Below, one piece after another: positions 1 to 8,821 of a stretch of DNA of 64,000 nucleotides. The position numbers were made by a program, and so were the translations under genes. The DNA is taken from NCBI RefSeq assembly GCF_902499045.1, contig NZ_CABVPL010000022.1, positions 1 through 64,000 of the forward strand, read 5' to 3'. Every line of letters begins with the position of its first letter. The stretch's first letter is position 1. Under the pieces are notes generated by a model. That model was not told where the DNA came from and did not search any database. It worked only from the letters and a program-made list of their open reading frames with translations. Source of the stretch: Burkholderia latens. GTDB lineage: Bacteria > Pseudomonadota > Gammaproteobacteria > Burkholderiales > Burkholderiaceae.

Positions 1-2403
1 CTGCCGGCCGGCGCCGGCTGGATCGCGGCCCCCGTACCCGGCACGGTCGCGCAGGCGCTTGCGCTGGCCGGCCGCACCGACGAGACGGCGACGCTCGCCG
101 AGCGCGACCATTGGTATCGCGTCGACCTGCGCGGGCACGGGCCGCGCGTGCTGCGTTTCCACGGTCTCGCGACGCTCGCCGAAGCGTGGCTCGACGACAC
201 GCCGATTCTGTGCTCGGACAGCATGTTCGTCGCGCACGACGTGCCCGTGACGCTCGACGGCACGCATCGGCTGTTTATCTGCCTCCGCGCGCTCGCGCCG
301 CACCTGCGCGACGCGCGAGCGCCGCGCCGTGCGCGCTGGCGCACGCGGTTGGCCGAGCCGGCGACGCTGCGCACCGTGCGTACGTCGCTGCTCGGGCACA
401 TGCCGGGCTGGTTCCCGCGTTGCGTGCCGACCGGTCCATGGCGGCCCGTCGACGTGCTCGATCCGGCCGACGGCCCGGTGCTGATTCATTGCGACCTGCA
501 CGCGCGCGTCGACGGCGACACCGGCTGGCTCGATGCGGAACTCGTGTTCGCGGCGCCGCTGCCCGACGCGTTCGCGGCCCGGTTGTCATGCGGCGAACAT
601 CACGCGACGCTCGAGCGCGGGGGCGCCGACCGGCTGCATGCGGCCGTCGCCGTGCCGAACGTGCGCCGCTGGTGGCCGCATACGCACGGCGAACCGGTGC
701 TCTACGACGTCGCGCTGCACATCGGCGCCGAGCGGCGGCCGCTCGGCGCGACCGGCTTTCGCACGATCGAGCAGCATGCGGGCGACGACGGCAAGGGTTT
801 TGGGCTGCGCGTGAACGGCGTGCCGGTGTTCGCCCGCGGCGCATGCTGGAGCAGCGCCGAGCCGCTCGCGCTGCACGCTGACGATGCGGCCTATGGCCGC
901 CTGCTCCGGTATGCGCGCGACGCCGGCTTCAACATGATTCGCGTCGGCGGCACGATGACCTACGAGGCCGACGCATTCCACGCGTGGTGCGATCGGCTCG
1001 GGCTGATGGTGTGGCAGGACTTCATGTTCGCGAACTTCGACTACGGGCTCGACGATCGCGCGCTGGCGGACGCAATCGATCGCGAAGCCGGACAGTTCCT
1101 CACGCGCCATCGCGCATCGCCGTCGCTCGCGGTACTGTGCGGCGGCAGCGAAATCGCGCAGCAGGCCGCGATGTCGGGGCTCGCGCCGAAGCAGCGCTTT
1201 CTCGAGCTGACCGCCGAGCGCCTCGCCAGCCATGCGGCAGCACGACGACCCGATACGGTCTACGTTCCCGATTCGCCCGACGGCGGCGTGCTGCCGTTCG
1301 TGCCGCGCGAGCGCGTGTCGCACTACTATGGTGTCGGCGCGTACCTGCGCCCGATCGACGACGCGCGTCGCGCCGACGTGCGCTTCGCGAGCGAATGCCT
1401 CGCGTTCGCGAACGTGCCGTGCGATGCGATGCTCGCGAGCCTCGGCTGGCCGGGCGTTCACGAGCCGCGATGGAAAGCGGCCGTGCCGCGCGATCCCGGC
1501 ACGTCGTGGGATTTCGACGATATTCGCGACCACTATCTGCAGACGCTGTACGACGTGGCGCCCGACCGCTTGCGGCGCGAGGATCCGTCGCGCTACTTCG
1601 AGCTGTCGCGCGCGGTAATCGCCGATCTGATGCGCGACACGTTCTCCGAGTGGCGGCGCACCGGTTCGCGCTGCGCGGGCGCGCTCGTCTGGCAGTTTCA
1701 GGACGTGATGCCGGGCGCCGGCTGGGGCTTGATCGATGCGACGCATCGGCCGAAGTCCGCATGGTATGCGCTGCGCCAGGTACTCCAGCCGGTGCAGGTG
1801 CTGCTCGTCGACGAAGGGCTGAACGGTCTCGACGTGCACGTGATCAACGAACGCCCTGCGCTGCTGTCGGCCGCCGTCGAGCTGGTCGCGCTGCGCGACG
1901 GCCGCACGCCCGTTGCACGGGCAGCCGCGCCGGTGCGGATCGCCGCGCACGACGCGATGCGGCTCGGGTCGGCCGAATTGCTCGGCCGCTTCTTCGACTG
2001 GACCTATGCGTATCGCTTCGGCCCGTGCGAGCACGACGCCGTCGTCGCGACGCTGCGCGGCGACGACGGCACGCTGCTGTCGCAGGCGTTCTACTTCCCG
2101 TCCCGCACGCATCCGGCCGTGTTCGCGCGCCGCGAACTCGTCATCGACGCATGCGTGTCGCGCAGCGACGATACGTGGCATGTCGACATCGATACGCGCC
2201 ACGTCGCGCGCCACGTGCAGATCGACGCGCCAGGGTACGTGCCGCGCGACGACTGGTTCGATCTCGCGCCCGGCACGCCGGCGCGCGTCGCACTGATACC
2301 GCTCGCCGGCACCGGTGAATCGCGCGCCGGCGACGTGCCGCCGAGCGTCGAGATCCGCGCGGTCAACGCCGCGCGCACCGTCCGCGCGACGCCGGTCGCC
2401 TGA
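1..2403 (+). CDS. GH2 beta-mannosidase-like glycoside hydrolase (5' truncated)
   Basis: Open from the first base of the window, so the true start lies to the left; about 800 codons are visible. The first visible residues (GWIAAPVPGTV, then RDHWYRVDL) match the N-terminal sugar-binding domain of GH2 beta-mannosidases. In the TIM-barrel, CGGSE (Glu codon 1150-1152) fits the GH2 acid/base position, and FASECLAF (Glu codon 1393-1395) fits the nucleophile motif usually written SEFG, so both catalytic acids appear present. A role in trimming or recycling mannose-containing polymer is inferred from its place at the left edge of an exopolysaccharide locus with ManC. It converges on the sigma-54 activator gene. 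Substrate specificity cannot be read from sequence. Confidence 0.85.
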   Translation: MPAGAGWIAAPVPGTVAQALALAGRTDETATLAERDHWYRVDLRGHGPRVLRFHGLATLAEAWLDDTPILCSDSMFVAHDVPVTLDGTHRLFICLRALAPHLRDARAPRRARWRTRLAEPATLRTVRTSLLGHMPGWFPRCVPTGPWRPVDVLDPADGPVLIHCDLHARVDGDTGWLDAELVFAAPLPDAFAARLSCGEHHATLERGGADRLHAAVAVPNVRRWWPHTHGEPVLYDVALHIGAERRPLGATGFRTIEQHAGDDGKGFGLRVNGVPVFARGACWSSAEPLALHADDAAYGRLLRYARDAGFNMIRVGGTMTYEADAFHAWCDRLGLMVWQDFMFANFDYGLDDRALADAIDREAGQFLTRHRASPSLAVLCGGSEIAQQAAMSGLAPKQRFLELTAERLASHAAARRPDTVYVPDSPDGGVLPFVPRERVSHYYGVGAYLRPIDDARRADVRFASECLAFANVPCDAMLASLGWPGVHEPRWKAAVPRDPGTSWDFDDIRDHYLQTLYDVAPDRLRREDPSRYFELSRAVIADLMRDTFSEWRRTGSRCAGALVWQFQDVMPGAGWGLIDATHRPKSAWYALRQVLQPVQVLLVDEGLNGLDVHVINERPALLSAAVELVALRDGRTPVARAAAPVRIAAHDAMRLGSAELLGRFFDWTYAYRFGPCEHDAVVATLRGDDGTLLSQAFYFPSRTHPAVFARRELVIDACVSRSDDTWHVDIDTRHVARHVQIDAPGYVPRDDWFDLAPGTPARVALIPLAGTGESRAGDVPPSVEIRAVNAARTVRATPVA

Positions 2404-2433
2404 CGCGGCCAATACCAGGTTGGCGGACCCCAC

Positions 2434-2452
2434 GCGCGGCCGCCGGCCGCGC
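2434..2452. terminator. GC-rich hairpin between convergent genes
   Basis: A perfect 8-bp inverted repeat (GCGCGGCC and GGCCGCGC, loop GCC) fills most of the 57-bp gap between the GH2 stop and the stop of the convergent activator. It has no T-tract, so it is a possible bidirectional terminator only. Confidence 0.4.
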
Positions 2453-2460
2453 TGCGCACG

Positions 2461-3852
2461 TCAGTCCGACGAGCCCGTGCCGCGCGGCCGCTCGATGCCG
2501 TACGCCTCCATCCAGCGATAAAGCGTCGCACGCGACACGCCGAGCTCGCGCGCGGACGCCGCGACGCGTCCGCGCGTGCGCAGCAACGCCGTTTCGATCG
2601 CTTCACGCTCGATCGACTTGCGGATATCCGCGACGGACGGCGACGCCGCATCGAGACAGTATTCGAGCTCGAGGTCCTGCGCGGTGATCAGGCGCCCCTC
2701 CGTCATCACGACCGCGCGGCGCACGCGGTTGATCAGTTCGCGGACGTTGCCCGGCCAGTCGTGCTTGTAGAGCGCCGTGATCGCATCGGTCGAGAAGCCG
2801 CGCACGCGATGGCGTGCGTCGCCGCGAAACCGCTCGAGCATATGATGCGCGAGCAGCTCGATGTCCTTGCCGCGCGCGCGCAGCGGCGGTTGGTCGATGC
2901 GCATCACGCACAGGCGGTGGAACAGGTCCGCCCGAAACCGCCCTTCTTCCATCGCTTCGCGCAGGTCCACGTGCGTCGCGGACACGATCCGCACGTCCAC
3001 CGGCACCGGATCGCTGCCGCCGAGGCGATGAATCGAGCGTTCCTGCAGGAAGCGCAGCAGGCTCGCCTGGCTCTCGTGCGGCAGGTCGCCGATTTCATCG
3101 AGCAGCAGCGTGCCGCCGTTCGCGGCTTCGACGTAGCCGATCTTGCGCGCGTTCGCGCCGGTGAACGCGCCGCGCTCGTAGCCGAACAGTTCCGATTGCA
3201 GCAGGTGCGGCGGAATCGCGCCGCAGTTGACCGCGACGAACGGGCCGTTGCGCCGCTCCGAATGACGATGGATCGCGACGGCCGTCAGCTCCTTGCCGGT
3301 TCCCGTCTCGCCGAACACGAACACCGGCGCGTCGGTGCGCGCGAAGCGCCGCACCGTGTCGAACAACCGCAGCATCGCGCTGCAGGTGCCGACGATGCCG
3401 TGCTCCTGCGATTCGAGCCGCTCGCGATCGCGCGCGAACAGGCATTCCATACCGTACGCATGGCCGACCGTATCGGCGATCCTTTGATGCGACGCGGGCA
3501 ACGTGATGTAGTCGAAGCAATAATCGCGCAGCAGCGCACGCACGTTCGGCGATGCCGTCTGGCCGGCCTCGACGAGCGCGACCCACACGACGTCGCGCAT
3601 CGACGCGCACGTGGACGCGATGCTGCCGATCGCGTCGGCGTGGCCGCCGCTCAGATCGAGGATGCCGCAGGTGATTTCGCCGGACGTGTCGCGCAGCTCG
3701 CTCGCGTGCGCGACGATCGTCACTTTCCAGTCACGTCGCGCGAGTTCCTTGCGAAGCATGACGGACGGCGACTGGGTCCAGTAAATCAGAGGACGCTGCC
3801 CGTTCGTCCTCCCCCCGTCGGCGCTCTTATCGCGCGTTATTGGCATATTCAT
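2461..3852 (-). CDS. Sigma-54-dependent activator, VpsR/FleQ-like
   Basis: A 463-residue enhancer-binding protein. Residues 20-145 form a receiver-like domain without an obvious phosphorylation pocket, resembling VpsR and FleQ. The AAA+ domain carries Walker A GETGTGKE (181-188), the sigma-54 contact loop GAFTGA (228-233) and Walker B LLLDEIGDL (near 250-257). A Fis-type helix-turn-helix closes the protein (ELGVSRATLYRW). It should drive RpoN-dependent transcription. VpsR and FleQ control biofilm polysaccharide genes in response to c-di-GMP, and B. cenocepacia has such an activator (BerB) upstream of its Bep exopolysaccharide; a counterpart role here is inference. ATG codons at 3852 and 3846 are both possible. 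It faces the 1.1-kb region before the GNAT-manC pair. Confidence 0.9.
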   Translation of the reverse strand: MNMPITRDKSADGGRTNGQRPLIYWTQSPSVMLRKELARRDWKVTIVAHASELRDTSGEITCGILDLSGGHADAIGSIASTCASMRDVVWVALVEAGQTASPNVRALLRDYCFDYITLPASHQRIADTVGHAYGMECLFARDRERLESQEHGIVGTCSAMLRLFDTVRRFARTDAPVFVFGETGTGKELTAVAIHRHSERRNGPFVAVNCGAIPPHLLQSELFGYERGAFTGANARKIGYVEAANGGTLLLDEIGDLPHESQASLLRFLQERSIHRLGGSDPVPVDVRIVSATHVDLREAMEEGRFRADLFHRLCVMRIDQPPLRARGKDIELLAHHMLERFRGDARHRVRGFSTDAITALYKHDWPGNVRELINRVRRAVVMTEGRLITAQDLELEYCLDAASPSVADIRKSIEREAIETALLRTRGRVAASARELGVSRATLYRWMEAYGIERPRGTGSSD

Positions 3853-4498
3853 AACGAACCATCACTTTTTGCACTCCGCGGACCATTCGCGTGCGCGCCG
3901 ACGGTGGCGCATGGCCGCCTGTCCGCGCTGCGTTTCCACAGCCTTGGCGAAGATCGAAAATACACACGGCGAGAGCCCCCGGAGGTCGAGCCGGATGTCG
4001 TCCGGCCTCGTTGTCATCGAACTCGAAGGGAACGCGCAGCCCCCGGGGCCGCGGCATTCCGGCTTTGATGCGACGCGCCGTCAGGCCGGGCACGTCGGCA
4101 AACGGAAACTCCGTCCGCATTTGCGTCGCGTCGTACTCGACCGTCGCGCTCGATGCTGAACCGGATGGCCGCCAACCCGCTTCCGGAATGACGCCCTCGT
4201 TTGATCCGCTCCTGAATTTACACCGCCGTTGGAATGCCCTTGTTACCAAAAGAAAACGCCGCTTCAGCCGGTTACGCGTGCGACAACCCGGTGCGCCGCG
4301 CGTTTGACGACTCAGATTTGATTATCCACGACCATTGTCGTCAATCAGTGGCAAATACTACTTTTCTGCAACATCAGGGCCATCCATTGCCCGAGATTCT
4401 CGCCGAAATCGCAGAAAAAATCCGGAGCGCCCGTTTCTCCGGGCGGTAATCGCATGTCCGCCGCGACACGAGCATGACACATCGGCGACGCGCCGCGT

Positions 4499-4534
4499 CG
4501 GCGCGTTCGTTACAACGTCGTAACGAACGCGCCG
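4499..4534. repeat. 15-bp perfect inverted repeat (operator or attenuator candidate)
   Basis: Arm CGGCGCGTTCGTTAC (4499-4513) is exactly complementary to GTAACGAACGCGCCG (4520-4534), with a 6-base loop AACGTC. It lies 436 bp upstream of the GNAT start and 650 bp upstream of the activator start. No T-run follows on either strand, so a simple rho-independent terminator is unlikely. It may be a binding site for a dimeric regulator or an enhancer for the adjacent sigma-54 activator; this is inference. Confidence 0.6.
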
Positions 4535-4535
4535 C

Positions 4536-4556
4536 CCGTGCCGATCTCGGGCACGG
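4536..4556. repeat. Second hairpin directly after the 15-bp inverted repeat
   Basis: CCGTGCC (4536-4542) pairs with GGCACGG (4550-4556) over a 7-base loop. It begins one base after the larger repeat ends, so both could fold in tandem in a transcript reading towards the GNAT gene. Confidence 0.45.
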
Positions 4557-4758
4557 CCGGTACGGCATCACCGTTGGCCGGCAGGTTCCGGAGGCTTCCG
4601 GCAGGTTCGGGCAGGCCGGCTGCCGCAGCGCGGTATGACCGGCCCGCATCGCGCATGCCCGGGCCTGCTGCCGGCACCCCGGCGCTATACGTCGCCCTCC
4701 CGACAGACCGTAGGCATCCTGAAAGGATCGGTCAACTCTCTCAATTATCGGGAGGCCC

Positions 4759-4851
4759 ATGCCCGGCCACCGTGTGCTGCCGCACATTGCGCCGCTCGCG
4801 GCACGCGCCCGCGCCGACCGGCGGGCACTGCCGCGCGAAACCGGAACGTGA
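4759..4851 (+). CDS. Possible 30-residue leader peptide (low confidence)
   Basis: A short frame beginning MPGHRVLPH and ending RALPRETGT is preceded by a strong Shine-Dalgarno GGGAGG three bases before the ATG, a slightly short spacing. It is arginine-rich and resembles no family I recognise. It lies 118 bp before the GNAT start. It could be a leader peptide, but the evidence is only the ribosome site and the position. Confidence 0.2.
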   Translation: MPGHRVLPHIAPLAARARADRRALPRETGT

Positions 4852-4969
4852 GTACGCTTTCGAACAGACCGGTGCGCTCGGCATCCGCATCATGAGTATT
4901 GCCGCGCCGCACGAAACGAACGCATTCGTGCGGCGCGGCGTGCTGAAGGCTTCACACGAGGACCGCATC

Positions 4970-5554
4970 ATGGAATGGCATTGTTGTGAATTCGACCGTC
5001 TGAGCGCCGTCGATCTGTATGCAATCCTGCGCGCGCGCAATGCGGTGCTGGTGGTCGAGGACGCGCACACGCATCTCGACATCGACGGCAAGGATGCGCA
5101 CGCGCTGCACGTGTACGCGCGGCGGCAAACCGGCGATACCGCGGAAGTCGTCGCATATGCACGCGTGCTGCCCGGCGACGACGTCGATCCGGACGTCGTG
5201 ATCGACAAGGTGCTGACGAGCGAGGCGTGCCGCGACGACGCGACGCTCGAGCAGCTGATGCAGCGCGCGCTGACGGCCGCGCGCGCCGCGTGGCCCGACG
5301 TCGCCGTGCGCACGCACGTGCCCGAGCAGCGCCAGGCGTTCTACAAACGCTTCGGATTCCGCAAGGCCTACGGCCCGTATCTCGAACAGGGCTCGCCGTT
5401 CGTCGGTCTCGTGCGGCCGGCGGAGCGCGCGGCCGGTGCGCTGCGTCAGCTGCTGTCGCGGGCCGTCTCGACGCCGCGGCCGCACGGCGACGAGCCGCGC
5501 GTCGACGGCCGTGCACACAACCGGCTGTCCGCCGATACCGGAGCCAATCGATGA
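4970..5554 (+). CDS. GNAT N-acetyltransferase, ElaA-like
   Basis: A 194-residue protein of the ElaA-type GNAT family. The N-terminus (MEWHCCEFDRLSAVDLYAIL) and the DIDGKDAHALHV and VVAYARVLP segments follow the ElaA pattern, and RQAFYKRFGFRK is the usual GNAT C-terminal helix-strand. The start at 4970 is chosen because AGGA sits 7 bases upstream and ElaA proteins begin near this Met; an in-frame ATG at 4892 would add 26 unrelated residues. About 40 C-terminal residues are low-complexity. The stop overlaps the manC start by 4 bases (ATGA), so the two are translationally coupled. A role in acetylating a sugar or protein of the polymer pathway is inference. Confidence 0.8.
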   Translation: MEWHCCEFDRLSAVDLYAILRARNAVLVVEDAHTHLDIDGKDAHALHVYARRQTGDTAEVVAYARVLPGDDVDPDVVIDKVLTSEACRDDATLEQLMQRALTAARAAWPDVAVRTHVPEQRQAFYKRFGFRKAYGPYLEQGSPFVGLVRPAERAAGALRQLLSRAVSTPRPHGDEPRVDGRAHNRLSADTGANR

Positions 5555-7176
5555 CCACCACCCTGCATCCGGTTCCCGAACCCGGCCTGCCGTGCATCCT
5601 GCCCGTCATTCTCGCCGGCGGTTCCGGCACGCGGCTGTGGCCGCTGTCGCGCGAGCAGTATCCGAAGCAGCTGATCGAGCTGACCTCGGACGAATCGCCG
5701 CTGTCGGCGACCGCGCGACGCCTGAACGGCATCGCGAACGCGTCGCTCGGCGACACGCTACTGCTCGTGTGCGGCGAACAACATCGGATCATGAGCGCCG
5801 CTCAGGTGTTCGGGCGCGCGGCGCCGGCGCGCATCCTGCTCGAACCGGCCGCGCGCAACACGGCGCCTGCGCTGACGCTCGCGGCGCTCGACGCCAGCGC
5901 GCTCGCGAACGATCCCGTGCTCGCCGTGATGCCGGCCGATCACGTGATCGGCGACGTCGCGGCGTTCCAGGACGCCGTCGGGCGTGCGGCGCGCTATGCG
6001 CTGGAAGGCGCGATCGTCACGCTCGGCGTGCTGCCGCGCCGGGCGGAAACCGGCTACGGCTACATCCAGGTCGGCGAGCCGCGCGCCGGCCGCCTCGGCG
6101 GACAAGGCGGCTATTCGATCGGCCGCTTCGTCGAAAAGCCGAACGCCGCGCTCGCCGACCGCTACCTGCAATCGGGCGATTACTGGTGGAACAGCGGGAT
6201 CTTCGTCACGCGTGCGTCGATCTGGCTGAAGGCGATTCGCGCGCTCGCGCCCGACATTCATTCGGCATGCGAAGCGGCGTGGCGCGCGGGCATCGCCGAG
6301 GATCCGTTTTTCCGGATCGATGCGGCCGCCTTCGACGCATGCCCGTCGGACTCGATCGACTACGCGGTAATGGAACGGCTGTCGGAGAGCGCCGAACTCG
6401 GCATCGAAGGAATCGTCGTGCCGCTTTCGGCCGGCTGGTCGGATGTCGGCACCTGGGACGCGATCTGGGAAATCATGCCGAAGGACGATCAGGGCAACGT
6501 CGCGCGCGGCCCCGTCGTGTTCGACGAGACGCAGGACAGCCTCGTGCGCTCCGAGGGCCGGCTGATCGCGTGCGTCGGGATGAAGGACGTCGTCGTGATC
6601 GAGACGCCCGACGCGGTGCTCGTCGCGAACAAGCACGACGTGCAACGCGTGAAGGACATCGTCGCGCGCCTGAAGACCGAGCGGCGCCCGCAGGCGAGCG
6701 AACACCGCAAGGTGCAGCGGCCGTGGGGGCACTACGATTCGATCGATCTCGGCGAACGGTTCCAGGTAAAGCGGATCGTCGTCGAACCGGGCAAACGGCT
6801 GTCGTTGCAGATGCATTACCACCGCGCCGAACACTGGATCGTCGTGCGCGGCACCGCGAAAGTCACGCGCGGCAACGACAGCTTTTTGCTCAGTGAAAAC
6901 GAATCGACGTACATCGCGGTCGGCGAAGTGCACCGTCTCGAGAATCCCGGGCGGATTCCGCTCGAGATCATCGAAGTGCAGTCGGGGGATTATCTCGGCG
7001 AAGACGATATCGTGCGGTTCGACGATCAGTACGGGCGGGTGGTCGTCGGACCTGTGCAGCCACGGTCCGGGACGAGCTGCACGCAGCCGACGCCGGTCGT
7101 ACCGCTGTCGACCGGCGAATCAGGCAAACCGGACGAGCCTCAGGAGAGAGCGGAGGAGCGCGACACCGTTCGATAG
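5551..7176 (+). CDS. manC: Mannose-1-P guanylyltransferase / mannose-6-P isomerase (type II, BceA/AlgA-like)
   Basis: A 541-residue bifunctional enzyme that isomerises fructose-6-P to mannose-6-P and makes GDP-mannose from mannose-1-P. The pyrophosphorylase signature LAGGSGTRLWPLSREQYPKQ occupies residues 21-40, and FVEKPN follows in the same domain. The C-terminal cupin isomerase has the metal-site segment QMHYHRAEHW. Typical family members end close to the DDIVRFDDQYGR motif, which here lies near residue 495. The remaining roughly 46 residues are a polar tail rich in Pro, Thr and Glu and may be dispensable. It is coupled to the GNAT gene by an ATGA overlap. GDP-mannose supply fits a mannose- or rhamnose-containing polymer made by this locus. 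Confidence 0.95.
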   Translation: MTTTLHPVPEPGLPCILPVILAGGSGTRLWPLSREQYPKQLIELTSDESPLSATARRLNGIANASLGDTLLLVCGEQHRIMSAAQVFGRAAPARILLEPAARNTAPALTLAALDASALANDPVLAVMPADHVIGDVAAFQDAVGRAARYALEGAIVTLGVLPRRAETGYGYIQVGEPRAGRLGGQGGYSIGRFVEKPNAALADRYLQSGDYWWNSGIFVTRASIWLKAIRALAPDIHSACEAAWRAGIAEDPFFRIDAAAFDACPSDSIDYAVMERLSESAELGIEGIVVPLSAGWSDVGTWDAIWEIMPKDDQGNVARGPVVFDETQDSLVRSEGRLIACVGMKDVVVIETPDAVLVANKHDVQRVKDIVARLKTERRPQASEHRKVQRPWGHYDSIDLGERFQVKRIVVEPGKRLSLQMHYHRAEHWIVVRGTAKVTRGNDSFLLSENESTYIAVGEVHRLENPGRIPLEIIEVQSGDYLGEDDIVRFDDQYGRVVVGPVQPRSGTSCTQPTPVVPLSTGESGKPDEPQERAEERDTVR

Positions 7177-7252
7177 CGTCCGATAGGCGCGCGTGCATCG
7201 CTCAAGCGCGCGCCGCGCGAGGCGGACGGCGCGAACGCCACGCGGCCCGCAA

Positions 7253-8527
7253 TCAATCCGTACCGCGTTGCGACCATCGCGCTCGTCTGACGGACTCGCG
7301 CACGCGCGGCAGCAACGACATATCGGCGCCGCGCGCGTCTGGCGCGCCCGGCCGAGACTGGCGCGCGCCCGCACACGGAGCCCCAGTTGGTTGATTGCTC
7401 GCGGGCGAACCGGCTGCGCATTCCCCGTCAGGTCCGACGCGCACCGACATCCCGCCGATCCCGGACAGCTGATTGTCCGCCAAGCGTATGTCCGACACGT
7501 TACCCCACAACCGAATGCCGTCGAACCGCGCATTCGTCACGCGATTACCGGTTACGGACACGCGCGACACCGAACCGGACCACGTGCTGACCTCGATCGC
7601 CGCCTGCTGCGTGAGGGAGCGCAAATCGGTCCGGCCACTTGCGGTCTGGATATCGGCAATCACGTTGCGCTCGACGCGGACGTCGAACGAGCCGGCCGTG
7701 CGATTGCTGTCTTCCTGCGCGACGAGAATCCCGGCGCTGACCTGCACGTTGCGCACGATGTTGTTCGAAATCGTCACGTTCGCACCGCCGACGACGGTGA
7801 TGCCACGGCCCCACGGGTTACCTTCCAGCGAGTTACCGGCAATCATCACGTTGCGGGTCAGCACGCCCTCGGCCTGGTAACTCACCACGGCCACCATGTC
7901 GTCGCCGGTTCCGCGCACGACGTTGCCTTGTACCAGCACGTTATGCGAGCCGTGCGTCATGTGGATGCCATCCGCCAGCGTGGACAGCACCTCGTTTCCG
8001 ACGATAGCGACATCCGCACCGCCGAACACGAAGATGCCGGCACCTGCGCCGCCGTCGACGATGTTGTCGAGTACCTGCACGTCTCGCCCTGTTACCTCGA
8101 TCTTGGTCGACTCCGGCGTCGTGAGACGCGTCGTGCCCGTTCCAGTGAGCCGGAAGCCGACGAGCGTCGTACCGTCGCCGCGCAACTCGATCGTCTGATC
8201 GTTCGGTGCCGTGGCGATCAGCGTCGCGCCGAACCCCGACAGCACCACTTCCGCCTGCCGCACGACGAGCGAGCGGCCGACAACATAGCGCCCCGGTGCG
8301 AATACGAGCCGCTGCGCGGGCCGCAGCGCATCGAGCGCGCGCTGCAACGCGTCCCCTTGATCGGCAGCGGTAGGATCCGGACGCACGTACGCGTCCGGTA
8401 CGGCCGCATGAAGCGCAGCAGATTCGGTGGCGGAGGTTGCGGGTACGGCGGGTTCGGGCCGCGATAGCGCGCCCGCCATGCACATGCCGGCGATTACGCT
8501 GCGCGACAGGCGTTGCAATTCATGCAT
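7253..8527 (-). CDS. Exported right-handed parallel beta-helix protein
   Basis: A 424-residue protein. The ATG at 8527 is preceded by GGAA about 10 bases upstream and gives a short hydrophobic N-terminal segment (SVIAGMCMAGAL) that could be a signal peptide. From residue 75 it consists of repeated short strands with Asn/Gly/Val ladders (GNEVLSTLADGIHM, NVVRGTGDDMV, NNIVRNVQVSAGI), the hallmark of NosD/pectate-lyase-like beta-helices. Such proteins act as polysaccharide lyases, epimerases or hydrolases. The C-terminal 70 residues are low-complexity. It is divergent from the GT2 gene. Action on the locus's polymer is inferred; no catalytic residues can be assigned. Confidence 0.8.
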   Translation of the reverse strand: MHELQRLSRSVIAGMCMAGALSRPEPAVPATSATESAALHAAVPDAYVRPDPTAADQGDALQRALDALRPAQRLVFAPGRYVVGRSLVVRQAEVVLSGFGATLIATAPNDQTIELRGDGTTLVGFRLTGTGTTRLTTPESTKIEVTGRDVQVLDNIVDGGAGAGIFVFGGADVAIVGNEVLSTLADGIHMTHGSHNVLVQGNVVRGTGDDMVAVVSYQAEGVLTRNVMIAGNSLEGNPWGRGITVVGGANVTISNNIVRNVQVSAGILVAQEDSNRTAGSFDVRVERNVIADIQTASGRTDLRSLTQQAAIEVSTWSGSVSRVSVTGNRVTNARFDGIRLWGNVSDIRLADNQLSGIGGMSVRVGPDGECAAGSPASNQPTGAPCAGARQSRPGAPDARGADMSLLPRVRESVRRARWSQRGTD

Positions 8528-8635
8528 ATCGAATCGTTTCCTTGGTGAGTCTGCGTGCGCGTCGAACGGCACGTGCCGGCGACCGACAGCATCGCACGTG
8601 CGCAAAGCCGACGAAAGCGGCGACGCTCTGACGTT

Positions 8636-8782
8636 GATTAGATCAGCGGCTCCGAACGGCTTCGGTGCGCCATCGGACCAAGCGCTCCCGCGCCGCATCC
8701 GCCGACGCGATATTCCGCGCGCGACACGAATTCCCGAACGGTAGGCTCGCGAACTGTGCGCTGCCACGCGATCCGTATCATG
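8636..8782 (+). promoter_or_regulatory. Composite promoter region A, shared with the wzx upstream region
   Basis: It contains GATTAGA (8636-8642), CTTCGGTGCGCCA (8660-8672), a 27-bp element at 8728-8754 whose last 20 bases are CGAACGGTAGGCTCGCGAAC, and CCGTATCATG (8773-8782). Each block recurs upstream of wzx; the last two are exactly 18 bases apart in both places. TATCAT (8776-8781) can serve as a -10 box. No good -35 exists and the 27-bp element ends where it should be, suggesting activator dependence. The element is a direct repeat of CGAAC with a 15-bp period. It supports a GT2 start at 8822. Confidence 0.65.
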
Positions 8783-8821
8783 ATCATGATTGTCCGCGCG
8801 TCGCTCATTCGACTTTCACAC

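Larger units (their letters stand above)
3853..4969. other. 1.1-kb intergenic region with no convincing protein gene
   Basis: The region separates the divergent activator and GNAT-manC genes. Coding potential is weak in all frames. Bases 4190-4440 are clearly richer in A and T than the surroundings, suggesting a regulatory stretch. It contains overlapping dyads near 4422-4446 (CCGGAG paired with CTCCGG), a striking 15-bp inverted repeat at 4499-4534, a second hairpin at 4536-4556, and a possible 30-codon leader frame at 4759. I could not find a sigma-54 promoter with correct GG-N10-GC spacing. Confidence 0.6.

Noticed and set aside
4349-4370. TGGC and TGCA pair resembling a sigma-54 promoter before GNAT-manC
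   Set aside because: Spacing between GG and GC is 16 bases instead of 10.
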